Shown here in pieces: positions 27,901-39,900 of a DNA stretch of 64,000 bases. Within the stretch, counting starts at the first letter, position 1; each line of letters starts with the position of its first letter. This stretch comes from Trichoplusia ni. Its lineage: Eukaryota; Arthropoda; Insecta; Lepidoptera; Noctuidae. Under the pieces are notes generated by a model that saw only the letters and a program-made list of their open reading frames with translations, made no database searches and was not told the DNA's origin. The stretch lies in the NCBI RefSeq assembly GCF_003590095.1, contig NC_039479.1, positions 806,001 through 870,000 on the forward strand. The letters run 5' to 3'. The position numbers and the translations under genes were made by a program.

Positions 27901-30900
27901 TACGTTCCAACAATCCATGCCAACGGCATCGACGTTTCAATTATGTAGGACAAAAAATGTTTTTACCTTTACATTTTGTTTCTTGATTGCTTCGTAGGCT
28001 TCACACTTATTAAATTCCTAAAATATAGCTTTCACCAGAAAGGTATAATTATCCAGGTCTTTTTTTCATAAAGGATTTCATTATTAAATATTTTCTGAGC
28101 GTTTACTATGAGCTTTCCAAGAAAAAAATTTGCCTTAATAGAAGCAAAAGAAAAACACGGCACTATTTTTTTAGTTGCGTGTCTTTTCTCATGAATGTTT
28201 CCAACATAGCAAAAAAACCTAAGAGCTCATAAGACCACATTTTTGGACAGTCAATCAATAATTTGGTCAAATTCCACTTACTGTCCTATTCCCAAGATCA
28301 TGGACCCTGCAGTTCAGCTGCGCTGTCTTCCCCACCAGGGCTGTGACATTCTTGGAGTGCGGGACGTCGAACCTTGGACCTCGCTGTGTCAGACCTAAGT
28401 CCACATCTGTGTAGTCCAACTCTGGTACTCCATCTGTGCCCAGGCCGTTGGTGTTGTCTGTACAACCTAGGAAAAAACAAAAAAAAAATGAAACCTGCGA
28501 AAATTCTCACAATCCGATTGGGTCCAAAACAGGTTAGGCTTTAAAGGGAAATCATTCTTCTAGAAACTTTTCATTTTGCATGACTAATTATTAAAAAAAA
28601 TGTCATCTCTTCTGTCTTCTGCTTAGACTCATTTCAAAAGATAGTGGATCACTAAAGCATTGTAAATTGTCCATATAGTATGTTCTTAACATTCATAACC
28701 CATTGAAATGGGCAGAATAGATAGACTGTCGCCCATATACAGTACAACATTTTGTGACGGTTAGACGGAAAGTCAACTAGCTATCACAGTTCACAGTAGC
28801 TTGAAAGATCCAAATTAGATCCATAATTGCCATGTCACATAATATTTTAAACAATCTAGTAAATAAATCCAAAACAATACATTGTATAAGAACACCTTTC
28901 ACATTTCCAAATAACTGTCAGCTCGTATCCTATATTTGTTGTCACAAATATTTGTTTCGAGTTTCCGTTCCGTTTCTGTTCCGTTTCCGACTTTAAGTTG
29001 AACGTATGCGTACGTGATTCGGGAACGTAATGGCGTTCGTGGATTGAACGAGTGAGTGAGATATGAAAGGAATGAATGAATAATTACTAGCATACAATAT
29101 CCGGGGAATGAGGATTCTTCTTTGTGTTGAATTTTTAGGTGAAATTTTTGTGGACTGTGTGTATGAGAACCTTCTCTATTTTCTTAATAGACAAATGGGT
29201 GGGATTTATGGGCTTATATTGACTGATACGCATTAATTATAAGCTATCCAAAAAATGATTTCTCTATTTCACAGTACATTTTGACTTAAAGCTATAAAAA
29301 TGAGTATATAGGTATTAATTGTTTATAATGACGCAAAATCTCATTGCCCACATACATTTTGGACTATGGCGGATGGACTATAGAAAACGAAAATGCCTTT
29401 GTAACAAACCATACCTAATAAATATTGAAATTCCTAGATAAAACCACAAGGCCAGCGCAACATTCCCATTCGGAAGGTCTAAACAAATGCCAATGTGACG
29501 TTTTCATAGTTACATGTACATACTGCTTTGATTATTCCAACACACCATTGACAAACTGTGAATATAGTGATTCCAAATATGGGAATTTGAAATCGCCAAC
29601 ACGCAGTGAGCTAGCATGGTGATTGAAACTCAAACTTTTTCTAAAAGGATGAAGTCTGTGCGTAACAATAAGACATTCGTAAGCTACACGAGTATAATTA
29701 TAATAATTATCATGTATTAGAGAGTGAGACTGATTCATTATTAAATGATGCAACGGTTTACTCACGCGTATTTATCGGGGTAGCCCGACTAGTTTCGGAC
29801 CCAACCGGAGTCCTTAATCATGAGCAGACGCGGCGGGATCGCGAGTCGAACTGCCTAGTCGGGCTACCCCGATAAATACGCGTGAGTAAACCGTTACATC
29901 ATTTAATATTAGAAAGTGTACAACCGAACAAAAAAAAATAAAAGACGATCCTTTTTATATCGCAGAAGTCAGAGCAATAGCATCAAAACCAAAAGTTTCT
30001 TGTCATAGAAAATCAAGTGTAGGTCGTGTTAAAAGACTTGTTGTACAATACAATAACAATGCACCGCCCGCGGCAGCTGTATCAAAGCAAACAGTACACA
30101 GCTAACTCCAGCATTTCTGTGTTTATCCACATAATGTCTTCGGGCTATTCTCACTGGATTACCTAATAGAAAACACTAAAGCACGAGTATATAACAATAG
30201 AAAGATAGAAACGCGGTTTAGATAGCATTTTTGATATAAAGTACTGCAGTATTTCTAAAGATAATGTTGTGAAGACTTAATGTGTTTCGAGTTAGGTTTT
30301 GTCAGATTTTATCTACGACAATCGATATTGTCAAGTAAGGGCACGTCTTTTTGGTTTGACTTGAGATTTTGATTCAAGACCTCGTCCATAAAGGTGGTCG
30401 TTTGTACCAATATACCGAATAGTCTTTACCAGATAATATTTTATTTTCCTAGTGGTTTAATTTGAAATTGCCTCACATTATAAATGAGGTATCAATTCGC
30501 TTAAATGACTGCATTTGTAAATGACAAAAATTTTACTTAGTTAAGCAAAAAGCTGAATATATATTTAATCCTGATTCCTAAAAAAATGTTTAACAAGAAA
30601 TATAAAAACCACTCAATCTCGCTCTAAGTGCACGCTCACAGACGCTGGCCGATGTTTTTGAGCAGCATAAAATTTTCAGAGATGATTTTCGGGATCCCGT
30701 TCGTATTTTCAGTGCAGCGCGGGAATTGGAATCGTGCTTGGTAATTGGCAAACTCGTTACATATGGATCAATACCTGGAATCGTGTACTTTACTTTGAAC
30801 TTTGCACCCACCGGGGCATTCGACTGACACTTTTAGAAAATAAACCCCAATGAATGTCTAAAGTGATCACGGGGGGATGAATTCGGTTGAAGTTAATTTT

Positions 30901-33900
30901 GTGGTCCACTAGTCAAAGATTTTGTGCTGCGATAAAATGTTTCTAGATTAAATAAATAACACAAACACACTGATACATGGACAGCAAATTGTTGAAACAA
31001 AATCACCATTACAGTTTTGCAATTTCAGATCTATCATCTCTGAAAGTCATAATAAGGCAAATAATGAATATAATAATACTCTGCTAAAATATAATGATAC
31101 TAGTCAATGAAACAGAAGACGATCAATATAAAATACAAAATAGCTAGATTATGCCTAATACACATTTTAATTCATCAGAATAAACAATAAGTACTATTAA
31201 AAACAAGTCTCAAAAATCAAAGTGAAAATTCTAGGAAGCCGACAGAATAACTGTAAAAGCATGTTACTTACAATACTCGTCACGATCTACATCAAGGCGA
31301 CTAGGAAGTAAAGTTCTTGCCACTTAAAACACCTGAACGAACCGCGAACTTGATCACTCCTCGTAGAAAGTTGTTATAGTGATGTGATCACGATTCAATG
31401 GGTATCGATAAAAAATTAGTCGAGAGGAATCGACTTTTAAAGTGGAGTTTTTTAATCGATGTATTTTTTTACTTTTGCTTTATTGAAATGAGTGTTTGAT
31501 TATTATTTGTGACTGAAAATAAGAGTAAATCGTTTCTTTCATGAGCAATTAGTTTGTTCTTCGTATTTGATTAAAATATATAAAAAAGTATGTTGGTGAA
31601 GTTAAACGCTGTGATTTACATTTTGTTGATTTAGTTAGCTGTTTATATAAAATAACTATTGAACATAAAATAAAAGCAAAGAATCTATAGATTGGCTGGA
31701 TCATAAACGAGGTGGGCAATCCCGATTAATATGTGTGAGTAAACTGTTCTACCATTTTAGTATGAAACATCTTCACGCAAAATAATAAGAAAAAAAACTT
31801 GCCTATTATATATTATATACTAGCTGACCCAGCAAATGTTGTTTTGCCGATTTTTTTTTCTAGTTGTATATATTTTTAGTGCCACTTTATAAAAAATAAA
31901 AACAAACAATTTCATCCAAAAAATAAAAGTGTTTTTTTATTGCGACCTACCCTTAACACTTAGGGGTATGAAAAATAGATGTTGGTCGATTCTCAGACCT
32001 ACTGAATACGCATATAAAATTTGTTAAAAATCGGTTAAGCCGTTTCGGAGGAGTAAGGTAACTAACATCGTGACACGGGAATTTTGTATATTAGAAGATT
32101 ATACAAGTCACTCAACTGTTTGCGTCTTCACCTATACACGTATGTTTTGAAGCTTGAACCTAAAACCTTCCCCTTCAGGTATTTATTTCTCCTCAATGAC
32201 GTTACAAACGTCAGTTCAACGTCAGCTTTACAATAAACAGCCTAGGTCAATAAACTATTACGAAACTACGTCCCGTCGAAAATTTTCAATGTAAATTTTA
32301 TGCTAAAACCATTTTTGTACGTCAAACAGAATGATATATCGCCTTCCGAACGAAGTATTTTATTTCGCACATTTTAAATAAACAAAGTCAACTTTTATAA
32401 ATATTAAAATTTCTCCTATTTGACTTTGACTGTGACTTTTATGGAATGAAAATTAACTTTATAAATATAATGTGTTAGTTGAATCAACGTGGTCTGGAAT
32501 CATTAATTTTGTAAGAGTTCATAAATTTAAGATTCAGGTTGAAACCTACTGGCATTATTTCAGTATCTTCACTGAAATACGGTTAAAAACATTGTTTTGA
32601 GTTACTTCTAACCTCTTCGTTTTAATCTTGCTCTATTGTTACTGTATAAACTGGTGCTAGAGTAAGGCCTAGGTAAAAAAATAATCATATATATGCACTT
32701 ACTCAATATAATTTGCACTCATACAGAGTAAGATGAAAAACGAAATGTTTGAATAGATTCCAGAAAACATTTAATAATAATAAACTCTCTTTATTAACTA
32801 TGTAACAAAAAGGAACTAAAGAAAAAGGTAATATTCAAAGTATTCTCAGTAATCCTCAATCTTCTAGAGCCTACAAAAAATAGCCTTCATTTCCTTACAC
32901 AAGACGGTCACGTCGACAAAATTACTCAGACTCCCGCATTAATCTAAATCGACTAAATTATCGACTAAACAGTATTCAGGGCACATCACTACCCCATTTA
33001 GAATGTATAATGCCATTTTTCAAACTACGTAATTATTTGAGTTTCTCACGTAGAAGTTGTAAATCTTAGCGGCGGACACAAAGAAATTTGAATTCGGTAT
33101 GTAAATGACGTTATAATGAGCGGTGTCGGGCGGCAGCTCTAGTGTTTCACTTTGTCAACTCTTCCGGTAACTAGTTGAGAGTGGGGAACTAATTAGACGT
33201 CTGCTTTATTTAAGTTTATTGCAGCCATTTTGCTGGTGGTCCTTTTGGTTTTATTCAAGGAGCTCGGCTTTTTACTTTGGGTTAGGCATTTTGGGATGTA
33301 AGCAAAAAAGGCCTTAGTCTTTGTGTTGGACACTTATGTAACTAAAATAAAAACCGTTCAAGTGTGACTAAGAGCAAGAGAACTGGTGACACTGAAGGTT
33401 TTGAACAAAACGGTAGGGTGAAAACAATACGTATTTGCGAAAATGTCAACTGTCTATTTTTCACAATAACATGGTGCAAGAGATTCAGCCTATTTTTAGG
33501 GTTCCAAACCTGTTAATTGATTGCCATAGGGTTGAATACTGGGCAACCATGGAAAAATAGATTTAGCCATTTTTTTATCTAGCCCACTGTGTTCACACTG
33601 CTGGGCAAAGGCCTCCCCCAAATCCTTTTAGTATATTAATAACAAAAATATAATATGAAAAGTACTGCTATAAATTTGGCCTCCAGCGAATAAAAGCCAA
33701 ACTCAACATAATTGAGAAAAACTTTCACCAAAAACAATAATGAAGTTTTATACACTTGGGTCCTGATTCAATTACCCAATACGTACTAATAATACGTCAT
33801 AACTTTCCACTAACTAGGTCTTAAAGAGTTCCTAAAAAAACCTATAACTGGGCTACAAGTAGAACACAAAGAAACCGACAGCTCGCAATAACATAACGAA

Positions 33901-36900
33901 CCAACTTTTACAGTAGACGGTGGCGCCAACTAGTGAACAGTTTTGTCATTACGCGCTGCTAGTGACATCTATTGTACGACTTGAGTTATGGAACTCATAC
34001 GATACTTTCTTTGATGTTCTCATACAAAGACTTCTTCGTTTTTTGTTAGCAACTAACTAATTACTTTGCTTTTGTTTTAGCTGAATGTTTAGAACAAAAG
34101 TTTTGCCACATTAACGAATATAAAAGTTAAATTTAGTAATGATCTATCTTTCTGGGGTCGTTATTTCTGTATCGGATTATATTAGGTAGCAATCAAACCA
34201 ATTAATCTGAGTTTTTTTTTCTCAGTTACTTTAAGACCTAAGAAATTTTGAAGGAAAACATCGTCAGCATAACTGGATTGATAATAACTCCATCGTCCAA
34301 CCATGCGCTAAATTATGATGAACTAGCTTGGTGGTTTATGTTCAAAACTTCCTCAGACTTTAAGGGGCCTATGCTGTGTTGCTAAGAATTTATTTATAAG
34401 CAAATTCACCTTTTTACAGTTTCTGATTTAATTTGTCCTTAAACCTAATGAAGATCAACGGAAAACCAAATCAACATTTAAACTAAACTCCCTAATATTC
34501 ACAAAATAGAGGCAAATATAGACTTTTACCCATTGAACGTTACACGGAAGCATTTATTATTATCTTTCTCAGAATCTCCAAAACCAGCCATAAGGACAAC
34601 CCTAAAATAAAGCCATTGCTAAGGTTTCTGAACTCCAAATTAAGCGTTGGTTCATTCACCTACACCAAACATGTGTAAGTTTAATTTTAATGAAATTTCA
34701 AATATTCTCTAAATGTTGAATTCAACAACCCGTGAAACGCGTTATCAAATAAATGTTCGCAAACACGTAATGCCTTTGACAAGCCCATCAAACAAATTAG
34801 CATACTCGCAAATAATTTATCAAATAGTTCATCGCACGAACGTGCTCCAAAATAGAGACATTAAACTTGTTTACATGTTTTATTATAATAATTAAAAGTG
34901 CTATTATGGTAATATGTATTTTTAGGGAAGATAGTGTAGGAGTGTTTGCAGGTATACCTTTACTTTGATATAATACTTTTCTTTGCCAAATAACCTAAAA
35001 TTCCTGTGGACCGATGAACTAAAAAGGTGACTCGGACTGGATGCAGAAGGCGGAGGAACGAGTGTTGTCTAACAATTTGGGTGAGTCCTACGCCCAACAT
35101 TGGCATTGACAAGCTGAATTAATAAATAACTTAGTAGTAATAACAGCTGAGGTTAAATACATTTCGCAATCAATCGAATTGATAATTATAAGTACGGTAG
35201 TTTTTTCCTGAGGCTTCAGCCCTTAGTTATATCTTCAGAAACGTCATATTCATTCTCAGTCGCGTAGAAATTAGGTTTTGTTAATCCAGGGTATGGGGTA
35301 ACTACTACCGAAGTCTATAAAAATTGCTTTAATCATTTTATTGAGAAGAGGTGAAAACCATACGTACAACTTACAAAACGAAAGATAATATTGATAGTAA
35401 CTATCGTGAGAATGGTTCATTATTAAATGATGTAACAGTTTACTCACGCGAATTTATCGGGGTAGCCCGGCTAGTTTCGGACCCAACCGGACTCCTTAAT
35501 TATGAGCAGACGCGGCGGGATCGCGAGTCGAACTGGTCGCGTTCGAGTACCCGAGAACTAGTCGGGCTACCCCGATAAATACGCGTGAGTAAACCGTTAC
35601 AACATTTAATAAGATAATATTATACATACTTTCGCAACATAATATTTGGTTGAAGACAGTAACAAAATTCATAACCTAGATAACAAATAAGTAATTGAAG
35701 CACGCCTTACAACAAAATTACATTCATGAAGATACAAAACAAAAGCTACGTATATCAATATTAAATAATAACAATAACGAAAACAACACGAGGATAATTT
35801 AAAAGGTCGAGCCATGAAAGCCGAGAAACGTACTGAGGATAAGACATTATCCAGAGGACTAAATTACATTCTGTCATGATCCACTTTAATCAAGACTTCG
35901 TTCCTATTAACGAACGCGCCAGAAGAATTCCCTTTATATATTTGATGAGAAAAAATAAAAAGATGGCAGTCACGAAGCGAAATGGTTCGGAGACAATTGT
36001 GTGAGATTTGGATAGTATTGGATACGACAGAGAAGAGTTAGAGGAAGTGGTCTTACAATGTTGCAGTATTGAATCTAGAAAATGTCATGTAAGAAGAAGG
36101 GAATACAAAAGTTGCTTCAAATCTATGGGCATGTGAATATCTTGTTTGGCAAATGCCGAGATTTAACTTGTCAGTTTTATACATTGGAGCGTTATGTTAG
36201 CGCTCGGATTTTAATTATCTATAAGCCTAATACTTAAGGGTTCGTAGCAATGTCCCTTGTTTTATTCTATTATCTTATTTGCTTTCTGATTTACGACGAT
36301 CTTGGTAAAAAAATCATACCTCGTTGTCAAATTTGAAGTGTATGCAAAATGCACAAACGCAGATTAATTTGTAAGGCTGATAGTGATCGCCGACGCGCCT
36401 AAAATAAATACCATTTCCTGCTCTTTTTTTATCTTCCATGGCATTAAAGGCTGTGATACTAACAGCAGATGTTATAGGATAGCGACGGAATTGAAGGGTT
36501 TCTATGTAGATACAGATCTCGTCCGGTGTTAGTTAATTAAGGGGAATTGTTATTGACGTGCTTTTAGTTACGGACAATTGGACGACCTATAGATATTTTT
36601 AATTTCGTGATTAAGAACGTTATTGTTATGTGTTTGCCTTTTGAGACCAAACGGCTGTTTATTTCTCTATGTGGTCGGAAAAGAAAGGAATAAATGAAAG
36701 GTTTTCCTGTTCATTAGTGTAGGGTTTTTGAAAACGAAGCGGTCACATTCTCTGATACCCGGCTTTGGAGTCCAATGACTTGTTTTATGTACGGGCTCTA
36801 TAATTCCGTAAAGGCAGTCGTCACTCAAAGGCTTAAATCGCCAATTGAATGAGATTAGCATCGAAATGTGTACGAAGAGCAAAAAAACTAGCGTTACTGT

Positions 36901-39900
36901 AGCAAAAATTTGTAAATTACTGTGGGAATTATAAGAACTTAATGCCAGGGATAGTCCAAACGGGTTACTGGAGCTTAGGTACATATAAGGCAAAGCAAAG
37001 AACATGGGTGGGTTTCAGTCAGTAAACAGCTGCCGCACAACCGAAGCGGATGGTTCAAGTCATTCGTTGATCGTGACAAAGAGTGTGTAGTTATATTATA
37101 TGAAAAAAGAACAACATAAAATCAGGAGATCTAAATCTTAAACTGTCTTCAATTTCAAATCTTTCCGACCCATTCGTTTACCAACACCAAATTCAAAACT
37201 ACTCTCTCACTACTCACGAAAACAAAATGAGGAAGTTACACATAACTCCGGTCTAGATACTTCGTAGACGTGTTCAACTTCTAGGTCCAAGGTCACGTCT
37301 CTCATCAAGATATAAAAATGTATGAGCTTTTCATATTTTGCCGGGTTACGATGTTTGTGTATAAAAAGGCTCTCGCAAAAAGATTCAAGCTTTGTTAGCA
37401 AGACTTCTTACTGAAGGTATCTTTATTAATGAAAGTTATGCTACCTTTTCTCTCACTTTATTTAGATTATTTATGTGACATCATTTTTATTTGGAGGCTT
37501 TTATTTTTTGGGAAATTGTTATCTGAAGAAACATTTTTAATTTACGTTGGGAATGCTTTAGGTTGCTATGCGATGGAATTGAATTCTCGTTTTCATTTAT
37601 TTTATTGTTGGATGTTAATTTGAAGCAAGTTAAGAAAGTGTATCGTATCTTTTTCTATAATAGTTAAATTATTTTGGAAGTATGTGTATTAATTCAGATT
37701 TTAGCGACACGCTTTTTATTTTTATAAATAAATATATTGTGATACTTATTAATCAAAAAAGTATTTAATTGAAATAAGAGTTATCGGATCCAGTTACATG
37801 AACGATATTTTTAACCCACTTTGTATTGAAATGAAACTACTTTTACGGATTCTATTGCGGTTCAATTTTAGATTTTATATCATGGTCACAAGCATGGTCA
37901 TAGTGACCATGATACTCATACATGCAAAGGTTCCGAAACGTCGGGAACTAAAATCTAAAATTTAATCGCGATAAAATCCGATAAAGTAGTTTCATTTCAA
38001 TGTCTAACATTCGCGTAAACCTAAGAAACCACCACTTTTTATTACTCCAATAATTTTATCCTCATCGAATGAGGTAACAAATTCATATTTGAATTGTCAG
38101 TCCAACAGCCTCTCGCTAGAAACCTTAAGTACTGTAGGTAGGTGTCGTTTGTAATGCCCTTAGGGTAATCGCTCCCTTTCTCCTCGAGTGGGTGCCCTAA
38201 ATGCTCACTCTCTTTTAACCGGCGCACCCGTGAGACCCTTTAAAGGGCCATAGTTCTATGTATGCGTAGGTAAGTATACGCTTTAATGGTAGATTAAAAG
38301 ATTGCATTCACACCTTGGAAAATAGAATTTTTATTTTTGTTTCCATATTTATACAATCTCTTAACGGTGCAGGTAGCTGAAGCTACCTCTATAGGAAAGC
38401 TGAAGCTCTCTCTACATATATAGCTCTACATTTTTCAAGAAACACTGTTCCTAGAATAATGACAAATATTCGGCTGATAAAACTACAATATTAAACTGGA
38501 TGCCAAATTGATTGGGAAAATGCCAGGGAGAAGACAGTGGTGACTTTGGGAATAGTATTGATGATAGCATTTTTTTCGTCAATATCTGTCATGTAGTTTA
38601 ATGGATATATATTTTTCGTCCGAAAACATAATTTGATTAAATTATAGTAAATGGAACTTACTCGTGATGTCACTTCTGTGATTAAATTTCAAACAGCCCT
38701 CACATCCACAGCCCTTTCCTTTACTTCAAAGTATATTTGTTATTTTTATTGTTCAGATAAATACATGTTTTATGTTTTTTTTTATTTATCTAGGTATCTG
38801 ACTAACAAGAAAAAATATTTTACCCAGTCATGATCCCTATTATCGGGATTTGTGTGTGTAAGTTTGTTGAAGTTCACAAACGGCAATGACACTTTCTTAG
38901 CCATTGTAGGAGGCAACTAATTTGGGATAGTGCCCAAATTTGTGCCGTCAGCTGTGTTGGAGTCGCTATTATACATGTTTGAGTATGCATGGCTTTTACT
39001 GTCAGCTGCAAATATGGGCAAGACGTGTTGAGGCAACAGTATACCTATTTCTATTACAACAATAAACACTAGGTCCAAAGGCAACAGTTTTAAGCAATGT
39101 TATTTGAAGAACAAAACATCCAACCGATTTCTAATAACTATTAAGATGGACGTGAAGATTTTTTTATGGAACCAAATGACAGCAATTTCACGTAAAATGA
39201 AACAATATTATTATCGACAAACTCGGTTCATCCAGTCTGAGGAACGGTAACAAACTGAAAAGAAAATACAAGCGAATAGTGAACCTCCTCTTTCTGAAGT
39301 CAGTTGAAAATGAAAATCTAAAACTGTTGTTGATGTAGTAATAGGAAGTTTTTATCTCGAGTATTTTTCCTATAAATTCAACTTGAAAAATCATCCAATA
39401 CGAAAAATCAAGCAAAAACTGGAACCGTCACTTTCAATTTACTTGCTAACAAGCTCGGAAAAAGAGTATCAATCAATCGGCTAACTCCCGTCCAATCACT
39501 TATCTCAGTCTGTGAACAACTCCTCTTTCACCTAATGTTCCAGTTTAAAAAATACCATTTGTTAAGAATTGAAAATTATTTTCAAACGGAAAAAAATATG
39601 TCAGATTTTCCGAGTCCGTCTCAATGACAAAGGCGTCTTATTGAAGGCTTCAAACGAGGTCAGGCTGGGAACAGCTTAAGTAAACGACTATTTCATGCCG
39701 CTAACGACAGACGAAGAATTTGGGCGGGATTAGAAGCAGTATTACGTAATAAGTTTGCGTAAGTCTCGCTTTAAATGTGTTGTAATCAAGTGAATGGTTT
39801 TCTATGGTGATGTCGTGTTGTGGAGTTCCGCTACCTTTGGTTTTATGTTATTTCTTCTAGATACCTCATGTAGGCGTATATTGGTAATGTCTAAGAAGGA

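Noticed and set aside
28298..28510. 70-codon minus-strand frame over dpr coding exon 2
   Set aside because: Wrong frame of a real exon; the exon frame joins to its neighbours with GT-AG introns.
29740..29907. piggyBac-type element with TTAA duplication
   Set aside because: TTAA-like text appears at the ends, but it belongs to the inverted arms themselves and the arms lack the expected CCC terminus.
35351..35578. 75-codon plus-strand frame
   Set aside because: It is a translation of the hairpin MITE and its flank.
36667..37005. 112-codon minus-strand open frame
   Set aside because: Hydrophobic patches but no motif, splice context or family resemblance; of a length expected by chance in 64 kb.
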